DNA of 40,612 nucleotides, from assembly GCA_025331125.1 (NCBI GenBank), contig JAOALB010000268.1:1-40612 (forward strand). Direction: 5' to 3'. The stretch is from Mycogone perniciosa (lineage: Eukaryota > Ascomycota > Sordariomycetes > Hypocreales > Hypocreaceae). A program made the translations under genes and the position numbers. Each line of letters starts with the position of its first letter. Position 1 is the stretch's first letter. Shown here one piece after another: positions 30,888-40,612 of the stretch. The notes below the pieces were generated by a model that saw nothing but the letters and a program-made list of their open reading frames with translations, searched no databases and had not been told where the DNA came from.

Positions 30888-33063
30888 TATAATATAATAT
30901 TTGATAAACTATAAAAAAATACTTTGTAGTATTATTAAATACTAAACCTTTTATTGAAAAGTAAATATTTAATTATAATTTTTTAAATAATTTAAAATTT
31001 AAAAGTATATAAACTATATAAACTATTTCATTTATATTTACTTAAAGCTTTTAAATAAAATACTATTATATATAATAATTTAATAAAGAGATTATTTTTA
31101 TAAGTAAATAGAGTATTAATACTGGTTTATATATAAAGGCATTAATAAAGATAAATAAATATTTAAAGCTAAAAGAGAATGAATAAATACTCATCTTTTT
31201 TTATTCTTTTTTACTTTCTTCTATATCAATTATCTTTATCCCTTTATCTTTTTCATTTTATTATCTTTCATATTACTTTATAAATAAATAAAAGGAATAA
31301 TAATAGCTAAAATAACTATTATATTTCTTAAAGTAAAGAGCTAATATATTTACTAAAACTAAAATTACTATATAAAAGCATCTCTTATTATAAATATCAT
31401 TATCTATTACTATATAAGTCTAAATCTCTTAGTTTATTAATTAACTTAATAAAACTATACTTCTTTACTAATATATTATATATATTAAATGCTTTAAATA
31501 AATACATTTAATATTCAGAGCTAGTTCTTTAACTATTTATAACGTTAAAGTTATATTTATTATTAATAAAATATTTAAAAACTAATATTAATATAATTTA
31601 TTAAATTTTAAACTTTATTTCTTATATAATCTAAAGATTATACTATTAATTCTGAATTACAACAAACTATATTAATTTAAAGGCTAAAAAAGGTATTTTA
31701 TAACTATAAAAGTTATATTATTTTATAATAATAATAATAATAATAATAAATTATAATTATATACTTTTATAGTTATATAGAAAACCTCATTATATTATTT
31801 ATTATTAAAGTAAATTTATACAAACAATAGCTTTTATGTTATATATTTTAAAAATAGTTCTAAAATTGTACCTTTTTATTACTATAGTAAATTTAATTTA
31901 TATAACATTATAATAAATTTAAATGAATATTCTATTTATAATATGACTGTAAAAAGAAAAGATTTTAAGTTTAAAAAATATTACTAGAAAGCTAAAGGTA
32001 ATTATGTCAATATAAATTAAAATAAAAAACTATGTAATATTTTACAATATTTAATAGCCTATTTATATTTTAATTAACTATATTGCTATCATATTAATTA
32101 TAAAGTAAAACTTAATATTTATACTTAATACTATAAAAAACAAACCTATCGTTAATAAATACTTATAATTCTTTATCTTAATATAATCTGTATATAATTT
32201 ACAGAGTATAGACTTAAAGTTTACTATTTTATTAAATATACTTTTTAAAGTTTTAGATATAAATAATAATATATAGACTTAACTAATAATAGAAAAGTAT
32301 TATTTAAAAGATAGTTTAATGCCGTTCAATATAGTTTATTTAAATATAAAGGCTATAGTATATATTAGTATTTAAAATAAATATATCAAAATATATTAAA
32401 ATAAATATAAATATTAGAAAATTACCATAATACTTTCATATATAAGTAAAGTTATTAATAAAAGTAATAAATATAGTAAAAAGGCTAAGCTTCTAAACTT
32501 TTTAAATATAAATAATTAGTATATAAGATTAAAGTAATATAAAGAATTATATATTCTTTATCTAATAATAATAATAATAATATATAAGTCTTTTAAAAAG
32601 GTTACTCTTTAAATATAAAATATATAAAATAGCCTATTAACTAAACGCTTTTTTTAACTTTTAGCGATTTCGAAATTAAAGAATTTTAACTATAATTATA
32701 TTAATTACAGATTATAAATAATTATAGAATTTATAGTAAAAGTTATTTATAGTTTTAAAAACTCAATAAATTATAATTAAAAAATATGATTTAATAAAAG
32801 ATAGTTAATTAAAGTTTTATTAATATAATTTTCAAAATAGCTTTTTATTTATTTTATTAATAATCTTAAATAAGTATTACTTATTAATATTACTAGTAAT
32901 TAAACTATTTAATAGAAGAATTAAAAGTTTCTGCCTTTAAATGCTTTTAAGTCTAGTAAAAGATATACTAATTAATAATACTAAAATGAATAGTCTGTAA
33001 ACTATTAAGATTTATATATAAACTATAATAATAAAAAATAAAAGTTAAAATAACTTTTATTAA
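30888..33063. other. AT-rich stretch, mostly featureless
   Basis: Two kilobases of AT-rich DNA. Contains one eroded F2 copy (31335-31478) and short (TAA)n tracts near 31725 and 32565. No gene or RNA seen. Confidence 0.5.
31335..31478 (-). repeat. Repeat family F2, copy 6 (eroded)
   Basis: On the minus strand: taatatattagtaaagaag, tatagttttattaagttaa, gatttagacttatatagta and ataataagagatgc, matching the F2 order with G and C largely lost. Confidence 0.5.
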
Positions 33064-33224
33064 TACTAAATGGCACAGACGTGCCTGGCAACAGCTTGCG
33101 CTGTTGCCACTTTGTGTGGTGGAGGACAACCACTAGATAGCCCTTTACAGTCCTGACATTAGTTTAGCTTCTACATGCTTTTTCACTCTGACTCTGGTTG
33201 ACCATCACTTTCGTGATACTAAAT
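33064..33224 (-). mobile_element. F1 hairpin-ended element, copy 11 (145 bp short form, perfect duplication)
   Basis: The element is 33072-33216, flanked by a perfect TACTAAAT duplication (33064-33071 and 33217-33224). On the minus strand it starts TCAC-GAAA-GTGA, has the hairpin GGCAACAGC-GCAA-GCTGTTGCC and ends GGCAC-GTCT-GTGCC. It is the least mutated short copy and, with 16730-16895, the clearest definition of both ends of the family. Confidence 0.9.
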
Positions 33225-34191
33225 ATACAAAATATTTTAATAAAGTATATAAGCAATATCGATTTATAATAAATAATAAAGTGTTTCTACTCTTATACTA
33301 TAAATATAATATTAAAGTAGACCTTGAAGTATAGTTAATAAAAAATTAAATCATAAATTATATAAAAAAAGATTAATATATATATAATGAAACTATTAAC
33401 CTATTATTAATTTTATTTAATAGTTTTAATAATAAAATTGAAAAGGGTACTAATAAATAAAGATGCTTTAAATAACTTGAAGTTAAATATTATTAAAGCA
33501 GTCTATATAAAAGGCAATATAAAGGAATAAACGTCTTATAAAACTAAAGCTTTATTCACTAAAAGAATATATTATAATAAATTATAATACTTTATAAAGT
33601 AAAAAGGTTATATAGTTAAGTATAATAAGTGATGTATAATTAAAGCCTTTTTACAATGAATATAAATATATTTAATAAATAAAAGAAGTAAGATCTAAAA
33701 GTTGAAAATAAAAGCAAACGATTTAAAATAAAAGGTAAAAGACTAATAGCTACTAGTACTAATAAATATAAAGATTTTTTCTTTATTTAATAGCTTAGTA
33801 AATAAATCTTTATTTTTTCTTTTAGCTTTTAAATTTTATCTTAATATATATATTTATAGTAGTTACTATAATTTAATAAATAAAATAAACTTCTATTATG
33901 AATTATTATCTCTACCTTTATATTGTATTCATTTCTACCTTTCTTATTATATATATAATAAAAGGTTATTTTACATTAATAGCTATAATATACTAATAGC
34001 GATAATTGAAAAGTGACAAATTCAAACATTATTCGCCTTTAAATTAAATAAATCTAAGATTGCACTTAATAATTCTATATATAAAGCTGCAATAAACGTT
34101 ATATTAATATATTATACTAAAGCTGTACGTATATCATAAATATAATAAATAAACTTCATATATTATTTTTCAAGTAGTGTATCGTAAATGA
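33225..34191. other. AT-rich stretch without recognisable features
   Basis: AT-rich filler. No gene, RNA or defined repeat. Confidence 0.5.
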
Positions 34192-34680
34192 AAATTATAT
34201 ATATATATATATATGCAGATATATATTTATTTATTCATGTATCACATTCAAATTTACTTCATTTTCCCTACTGCCTTTACACTATTATTAAAATCTAATA
34301 TATATATCAATTAGATAATATAAATAATTAAAATGCATTAATTATAGGAAATATATTAAAGCAGTTTTTATTTAAGTTATCGAGATTATTAAACATATGG
34401 TCAATATCTATAGCAGCTGCAGGCAATATAAGTAAACTAGAAAGTTACATAGTAATAGGTTTAGGAATTTAATATAAAGGAAGATTTTAATGGGCAGCGA
34501 AATTAGAAAGCTGTAAAGCTATATTTTATAAATAATTTTAATTAACTTTTATTTATATTTATAATTTACTATATAAAATGACACTTAATATATATAATAT
34601 ATAGAATCGGCTAAAACTTAAATAATATAAAAATAAAAGTAATATATAATTAGAAATATATATATATAGCAGTTCTTTAG
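34192..34680. mobile_element. F3 inverted-repeat element, about 490 bp, eroded
   Basis: The left end is (TA)n then acattcaaatttacttcatt and ttaaaatctaatatatat. The right end is atcggctaaaacttaaat, then gaaatatatatatatagcagttctt. The interior (aagattttaatgggcagcg, 34485-34503) matches 28550-28590 in reverse. Another deletion derivative of the F3 family. Confidence 0.45.
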
Positions 34681-35489
34681 TAAATAAAGCAATAAAGGCA
34701 AATAATAGTGTTAATATATAAGCTTTTTGAAGCAATATAATATAAAAAGGAGGTATATAATAAACATTTAATTTAAATTACATAGTCAATCTTAAATGCC
34801 TTTCTCTCAAATAAAAGCCTATAATAAATAAATTAACAAGTAAAAGAGAAGTTTAGAAATTTTCATTTATATAATATAATATATAAATATTATATTAATG
34901 TTTTAAAAACAACTATTCATACTTATAAAATTTAATTATATTTATATTAAAGCCGTCTTTAAAAACTGCTAGATTCCTTTCATGATTATTAAAGCCTTTA
35001 AAAAATATTATTAATTTAAATGCCTTTAAAGCTAAAATAGATATGCCTGTAAATTATATATATTATTTATAAACTAGAAATATTAAAAGCATATTATATA
35101 AATATCATTAATAAAATAGTTAAAATTGATTTAAAATAAACATATAGCGGTATAATACATAACAATTAAAAGGATAAAGGACTAATTTAAAAATAGAAAT
35201 CATAGCTAATCACAAACATATTATTATATATAAATAATGTTATAAATTAAATGTATATTGTAGTGAAGGAACTATAAAATGAGTTAATTATATTAAAGTT
35301 AAACTCTTGAATTATAGTAAAAAAGAATAATACATTTGAAAAGTTAATTTAAATAGCCTATAGAAAGGTTTAATAATCATAGGTTATTATAGGTATAATG
35401 GATAAAGAGTAATAGCTTTATAGAACTATAAAAATATAATTAATATAAAGGTATTTAATAATAGCAGTATAGATATATTTCATAACAGC
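34681..35489. other. AT-rich stretch without recognisable features
   Basis: AT-rich filler. No gene, RNA or defined repeat. Confidence 0.5.
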
Positions 35490-35600
35490 TTCAAAGTTAT
35501 TGCTCTATTATAATAAACTATACTATATAATACAATTTTACTCTTCTTTTATAACCTTAATATAAAGTTATAGTATTAATTAAGTATATATCTATAATGT
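35490..35600 (-). mobile_element. F1 hairpin-ended element, copy 12 (heavily eroded fragment)
   Basis: cataacagcttcaaagttattgc, the palindrome with RIP-type changes, followed by ataatacaattttactcttc matches the minus-strand long form. Ends not preserved. Confidence 0.4.
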
Positions 35601-38030
35601 TACTATACTTTGTTAAATTATAAATTATATATTTTAATGAAATATATAATTATTATAATAAACCTACAAACTAAATCGCTTTATATATATTCTTTGGAAT
35701 TATATATTATTATCTGTAACTGCTTTTACGCTAAACTTATATCTATTTTAAATCTATTAATAAATATATTAATTTATTAATATAAAGTAAATCCCTTTTT
35801 ATTCTTTTTTATTTATTATATTAATAATTAACTTTAATATCATGTTATAGCTTTTCTGCGCAATAAAAAGGATATACTTTTATAAATGTCTTTTATATAA
35901 TTTACTATAGTATAATCGCAAAAGGCGTTTATAAATAATATTATATTTTAATAAATATACTATCCTCTATAAAAAATAATTTCCACTTTCTGTAAAGTAT
36001 TTAATCAATAAAAATAAATTGCCTTTAATTTAAATTTAATATATTATTACTTTCAATCTTATCTATAATTATAGCTTTTATTGAATAACATATTAATAGG
36101 CTTAACAAAAAAGTATTTTTACTATATTACTTTTTCTTTTAATAATATTAATCTATATATTATTTATAAAATAAATTGAAAAAGGAGTTTATATAATTAT
36201 TCTTATATTTATTTTAGCTATACCATTTACTGTAATATTAATCTTTTAATTATAAGTAATATTACTAATACCAGAAATAATTATCCATTAACTGTTCATT
36301 ATATATTTTATAGTAATAACAGTTTTATTATATCTTTAAGCAGTAAATATATAAAGACCTTTATAATAGGCTTTTACATTCTTTATTTAAAATATTATTT
36401 ATATTTAAGCTATTATCCGCTAATTACTAGAAGCTTGAACAATATAAGCCTTCATATTTAATTTTAATGTCTTTAATTTAATTTTAGTTTTTCAAGCGAT
36501 TTTTCAGGTTTGTTGAAAATTAATATAATTTTTTAAAAAATATTATAATTATTTAAAGCTTTTAAAAGCTTTTTTTATTTAAATAAATTAAGTATATTAA
36601 ATATAGGGAAAAAAGCAATTGCCTACTAAAATAAATATTACTTAAACCTTTATTAAAAAAAGCTTTATTTATATAATTCAATTAACTAATATTATATACA
36701 TTAAAGACTCTTAGTTGTTAAAGTAAAACCTCTCTTTATTTATTATTATAGGCTTTTTCATATCATATAAATAACCTTATTATATTATTTTATTTACAAA
36801 GTAATTTGAATTGAAGTATATAGGCTAATCTTTAGTTCAGGAATTCAAATATAATATATATCCTTTTAAATTTATTTCATTCAAAACATTTACTTGCAAA
36901 ATTAAAATGAATATATTTAGTTTTATAGCAATGTTACTACTATTAAATAACAGTAAATTTAAAGTTATATTCAATAAAGGCGGGGTATTTAGTGTTAGTA
37001 TTATCAATATTGATTAAACTAAAGAGAGTAATATTAAAGATTATAAAATTTAAACGCTAAGTTTCTTTTTATATATAAATAGAAATTAATCGCTAATAAA
37101 TTTAAAAAAAAGTATTAAATAAAGCTAACTATCATTTAAATATACTAAAATATTGTGAATATATATAATAGTATAACTATTTAAAATAAAGTAAAATATA
37201 CACTAAATAAACTATTAAAATACTACTAAAAGATTAATAAACTTAAATAATATAACTTTTTATTTATATAATTTATAATATATATATAATATATTTTTAT
37301 ATTCCTTTTATAATATAGATTTTATAAAAAGCAGTTATTATATTCAATTTAATAAATTAGATTTTTTAAATAAAGCCATTTAATATTTCTATAACTAAAA
37401 GTTTAAAAACATAACTTTATTATATAATTATCTTAAAAGTATAGTTATTTTTATAAAAATATACTTTTTTCTTTATACTAAAAAAGTATAAATATAGCAG
37501 CTATTAACCTATTAATATAAATCACCTTTCTATTAAATAGATTAAAAGAGTTTTATATAATATTAATAGCTTTTCTTATAATATATTATATAAAAGGCTT
37601 TATAAAAACTTTAATCTTTATTAGGTTTTATTTGTTATAACTGCTCTTACTTTATATAGTTATAATTATCAATTTATTAAAAATATTTTAAACTATATTT
37701 AAAATATATTTGAATAATATCTAAAGCTCTTTATTAAATAGCACTATTAATAAACCAGGTAAAGTAAATTATAGGGTTTATCACAGGTTTTTATTAACTT
37801 TCAATAATTATTAAGTTTAATATATTTAAGTATATAGTTATTACTATTAATACTATAAAGGTCAATATTAACATTTAGGCTTATAGGTTTAATAGAGGAA
37901 ATATTCAGCTACCAAATAAATTAATAAACTGTTATAAAAGCAATTATTTTAAAGTTAATATTATTTAAAATTCTAGCTTAAAAATATAATATATAAGGGA
38001 ATTAATTAATACAAATATTAATATTAATAT
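35601..38030. other. AT-rich stretch without recognisable features
   Basis: Almost 2.5 kb of AT-rich DNA with dense stops in all frames. No gene, RNA or repeat end recognised. Confidence 0.5.
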
Positions 38031-38260
38031 AATAAAGTAAAATAATTAATATATATAAACTTTTTAGTTCAAGGCTATATATAGTAATATTAATAGTAAT
38101 AGTAGAAGGAGTAAAGGTATTAGTTTTTAAATTAAATAGGGCGGATATAGTAAAGGGAAGCTAATATTACGGTTTATAAAGTGTACTTTTAACCTTTCAT
38201 TTTAATTAAAAGGCTTAATATCATAAAGAGGATAATTGAAATAAATAGATATAAATATTG
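38031..38260 (-). pseudogene. RIP-mutated relative of the 6947-7390 coding remnant
   Basis: ggagtaaaggtattagtttt, gggcggatatagtaaaggga, and cggtttataaagtgtacttttaacc line up with 7195-7280, and ggcttaatatcataaagaggataattg with 7302-7328. Most differences are C-to-T or G-to-A. On the minus strand the same frame gives stops at many Gln positions. It shows that the 6947 remnant belongs to a repeat family, and its mutation load is far higher. Confidence 0.5.
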
Positions 38261-38493
38261 ACGTTAATATATAAGGTTATTTAAAACTATATATATATTA
38301 CTATAAATAGTATAGGTGGATATAGATACTATATATTAACTATAGTAATATAAGCTTTAATTTTAAGCTATTATTAATATATCTCTATCCTTATTTTAGC
38401 TTTTAAGGCAATTCTTTTAGGCTTATTATATATTAGTAAAGTTCTTTAAAGGAAATGTTATATTTATTTAATACTTAACGGAGTTCTTCTTTA

Positions 38494-38643
38494 TTATAAA
38501 AGTAATCCGTGGTTAGTGTTAAAGGGTAAAAAGTAAAAATAAAGAAGCTAAGCTAAAGTCTGAACTGTAAAGGGCTACCTAGTTTATTGTGATCTACTAT
38601 AAAGTGACAACAGCGTTGCGCTGTTGCCAGGCATATCTATACC
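38494..38643 (+). mobile_element. F1 hairpin-ended element, copy 13 (150 bp short form)
   Basis: It starts TTATAAAAGTAATC and contains gaactgtaaagggctacctag and GACAACAGC-GTTGC-GCTGTTGCC, ending GGCATATCTATACC. The flanking octamers cttcttta and attccttt do not form a convincing duplication. Confidence 0.75.
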
Positions 38644-39226
38644 ATTCCTTTTTATTTAAAGCAGCTTATAGTATATAATATAAAGAAAGGAAAGGTTACC
38701 TATTTAAATAAATATTATTTATATATTTATTACAGCCTACTTTATTTATTTAATTAAGTCAATAAATATTATATAAGCTTACAACCTTTAATTCCCATTA
38801 TAAGTTTTTTTTACTTACTATTATATATCTCTTTACATTATAAGGATAAAACTACTCTATATATACAGGGTTTAAAAATTAATTAGTAGTTTTTAGTTTT
38901 TCGTTTCGTTACTACTGATTATTTTGTTATTTATTATTTGTTAATAAAATACCTTTATTAATAGTTAAGCTACTAATAAAATAAAGGTGGTTTTTATTAA
39001 ACTATTAACGAAATGAAAAAAACCTTTATTATTAATAAAGAAACAAAATAGTTATTAATAATGAAAATAATAAAAGTTTAAAAATAAAAATATAATAATA
39101 AATATAAGAAATATAATAAATATAGTTTTTAATTTTTTAACCTTTTTAAAAAAGTTTAAATAGATTTATAAGTAGATTTATAAGCAATTCTTTAAAAAAT
39201 TTATTTATATAAAGATTTAATTATTT

Positions 39227-39304
39227 ATTTTATTTTATTTTATTTTATTTTATTTTATTTTATTTTATTTTATTTTATTTTATTTTATTTTATTTTTATT
39301 TTAT
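39227..39304 (+). repeat. (TTTTA)n microsatellite
   Basis: About fourteen near-perfect TTTTA units inside the hAT right arm. The left arm has an irregular TATTC/TATTT tract instead (27395-27440), so the expansion arose independently in each copy. Confidence 0.85.
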
Positions 39305-39475
39305 CTTATTTATATTTTATATCCTTATTAACTATAAAATCTATATAAACTATATTTTATTATAATAGCTATTTCTTTTATAGCTATTATAATTATTATA
39401 TTTACGTTTTATATAATTATTTTCCTTTATTTTAGCTATTTTTTAATTTAGCTATTATAATTTTTATTTTATGAG

Positions 39476-40512
39476 CTATTATAGTTAGTTCTTTTATTTT
39501 TAATTATAATAAATTTTAAATATAAAAAATCTATTTATTTTAATTCTAGTATTAATATATTATCTCAATTAAAAATAACCTTTTTTAATATAGCCTCTTC
39601 TTTTATTATATTAGATTTTAAAAACCTTAATTGTTTTAAATATAATAAAGATAGTTATAAATTAAAAGTTAATAATAATTTTAAAATTTATATATTTTAA
39701 AACGGCTTATTTTCTTAAACCCTTTTACTTATTAATTTATCTAAAGATAAAGAAATGCTTATAAATCGCTTGAAGTTAATTATTATATCCTTTTTAATTA
39801 TATATATATAATAATAATAATAATAATTTATATAATAGCTGCTGTTATCAAATGATACTGAAATTTAAAGGCTTTAAATCCTTTAATTTAGCTAGACATT
39901 ATTAATATAAGCATTTTAATATTACTTATAATACAGAATCAAAAAAAACTGAAAAAAAGTATATTATTACCCTTTTGATATTAATATATAAATTATATAT
40001 ATACTAATTCATTATATAAAAGCTTTTATATCTTTAACTTAAAATAATTTATTTACATTAAATTTATAAAATAAAAGGCTTAGGTTTAATATAGCTATTT
40101 TTAATAGCTTTATTAAAGATATTGCTTTAAACAAACTATTATATTTTTTAATAAATAATAATATCTCTTTTAATATAATATCTTTTAATTCTTTTAAAGA
40201 ATTATTAACTTATTATAATAAATAAATATTATATATATATATATATATATTATAATTTACTAATATATTACTTAATAGAGAGTATCCTATTAATAATAGA
40301 TAGAAAATTAAAGAAAGATTACAAGATATTAATAATAAAGCTTTAATAGACCTTAATTTATAATTAAAGTCTAATATAGAGACTTGAAGGTCTTTTTCTT
40401 TAACCTATAATATATAGACGTCAACTAGTTAAACCGCCGATATCGGCATTATTCGTATATTTATTAATTCTAATTTTAAATTAAAATATAAGCCAATACG
40501 TTAGTTATTCCC
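39476..40512 (+). pseudogene. hAT transposase, N-terminal half, RIP-killed
   Basis: A single frame can be followed from about 39476 to 40512 with only TAA/TAG/TGA interruptions and no frameshift. Key stretches are NIASSFIILDFKNLNCF (about 39587), NISFNIISFNSFKELLTYYNK (40169-40225, matching the LPFSxxENxxFRxLL region of hAT transposases) and KIKERLQDINNKALIDLN. Then comes SFSLTYNI-TSTS-TADIGIIRIFI (about 40391-40462), which is the conserved D-x-W-T-S-x-N-Q-x-x-x-I-G-I block with TAG in place of W, TAA in place of Q, and Asn where the catalytic Asp normally sits (GAT to AAT fits RIP). The RNase H-like C-terminal half and the hAT dimerisation domain are not in the window. An N-terminal BED zinc finger is not evident. 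Non-functional. Confidence 0.65.
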
Positions 40513-40534
40513 CATTATATATATATATATATAT

Positions 40535-40535
<1 letters not shown>

Positions 40536-40610
<75 letters not shown>

Positions 40611-40612
40611 TT
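40536..40612 (+). repeat. (TTTA)n microsatellite at window end
   Basis: Near-perfect TTTA units from about 40536 to the last base, preceded by (TA)n at 40515-40535. The tract continues beyond the window. Confidence 0.9.

Larger units (their letters stand above)
38883..40530 (+). mobile_element. hAT transposon 5' part (right arm of inverted pair)
   Basis: It begins at about 38883 with tagtttttagtttttcgttt. Several subterminal cgtttcgtta / taacgaaa motifs (38898-39045) and an imperfect foldback around ataccttta...aaaggtgg follow. A transposase frame begins after a (TTTTA)n tract. It breaks off at about 40510 into a microsatellite, so the 3' part is missing. The inverted partner is 26263-27645. 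Subterminal motif clusters are typical hAT transposase binding regions. Confidence 0.65.

Noticed and set aside
1..40612. Mitochondrial origin suggested by the AT richness
   Set aside because: No mitochondrial protein genes, rRNA, tRNAs or introns were seen, and the content is degraded nuclear-type transposons with RIP-like stops.
1..40612. CRISPR array or bacterial/phage content
   Set aside because: The short repeats are dispersed with 8 bp duplications and are not regularly spaced. All recognisable coding remnants are eukaryotic transposon types.
1..40612. Centromere of the chromosome
   Set aside because: AT-rich RIP-mutated blocks occur at centromeres but also elsewhere; nothing in the sequence alone distinguishes them. 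CENP-A ChIP-seq would be decisive.

Overview
The window reads as nuclear DNA of a filamentous ascomycete (Pezizomycotina), from an extremely AT-rich, gene-poor block of the kind produced by repeat-induced point mutation (RIP). Three things support this. TpA is everywhere. Repeat copies differ from each other mainly by C-to-T and G-to-A changes. Eroded reading frames are broken chiefly by TAA and TAG where CAA, CAG or TGG would fit. I found no intact host gene, tRNA or rRNA. The few longer open frames are pieces of transposons or chance frames.

Layout. 1-3460: AT-rich DNA with one copy of a 130-140 bp repeat (F2), a well-preserved 182 bp mobile element (F1), a RIP-eroded reading frame at 1501-1989 and a short inverted-repeat element (F3). 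3472-4590: a 5'-truncated Tad1-like LINE that is strikingly GC-rich for this window and is bounded by a 9 bp direct repeat. 4617-8530: six F1 copies, an eroded minus-strand coding remnant (6947-7390) and a tandem duplication containing F2. 8536-10490: a 578 bp F3 element followed by a 406-codon eroded frame. 10491-18207: mostly featureless, with another F3 element, F1 copies, a possible LTR and a frame at 15002-15499. 18208-25510: eroded frames, the end of a large F3 element, and what looks like a nested insertion. 26263-27645 and 38883-40530: two inverted copies of the 5' part of a hAT transposon, 11 kb apart. Between them lie a possible LTR, a 2.5 kb F3 element (28391-30887), a smaller F3 element, and F1 and F2 copies. 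The window ends in a (TTTA)n microsatellite.

The most interesting item is F1, with 13 recognisable copies of two size classes (about 150 and 182 bp). Each end is a small hairpin, not a conventional terminal inverted repeat, and the best copies are flanked by 8 bp target duplications, two of them perfect. Two different cores share the same end modules. Some copies are nearly free of RIP-type changes and others are heavily mutated, so insertions probably happened at different times relative to the RIP of the surrounding DNA. The 8 bp duplications and the hAT transposase remnants in the same window make a hAT transposase a plausible mobiliser, but this is inference.

All statements come from reading the sequence. 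Alignments were done by eye, no database was searched, and boundaries of eroded elements are approximate.
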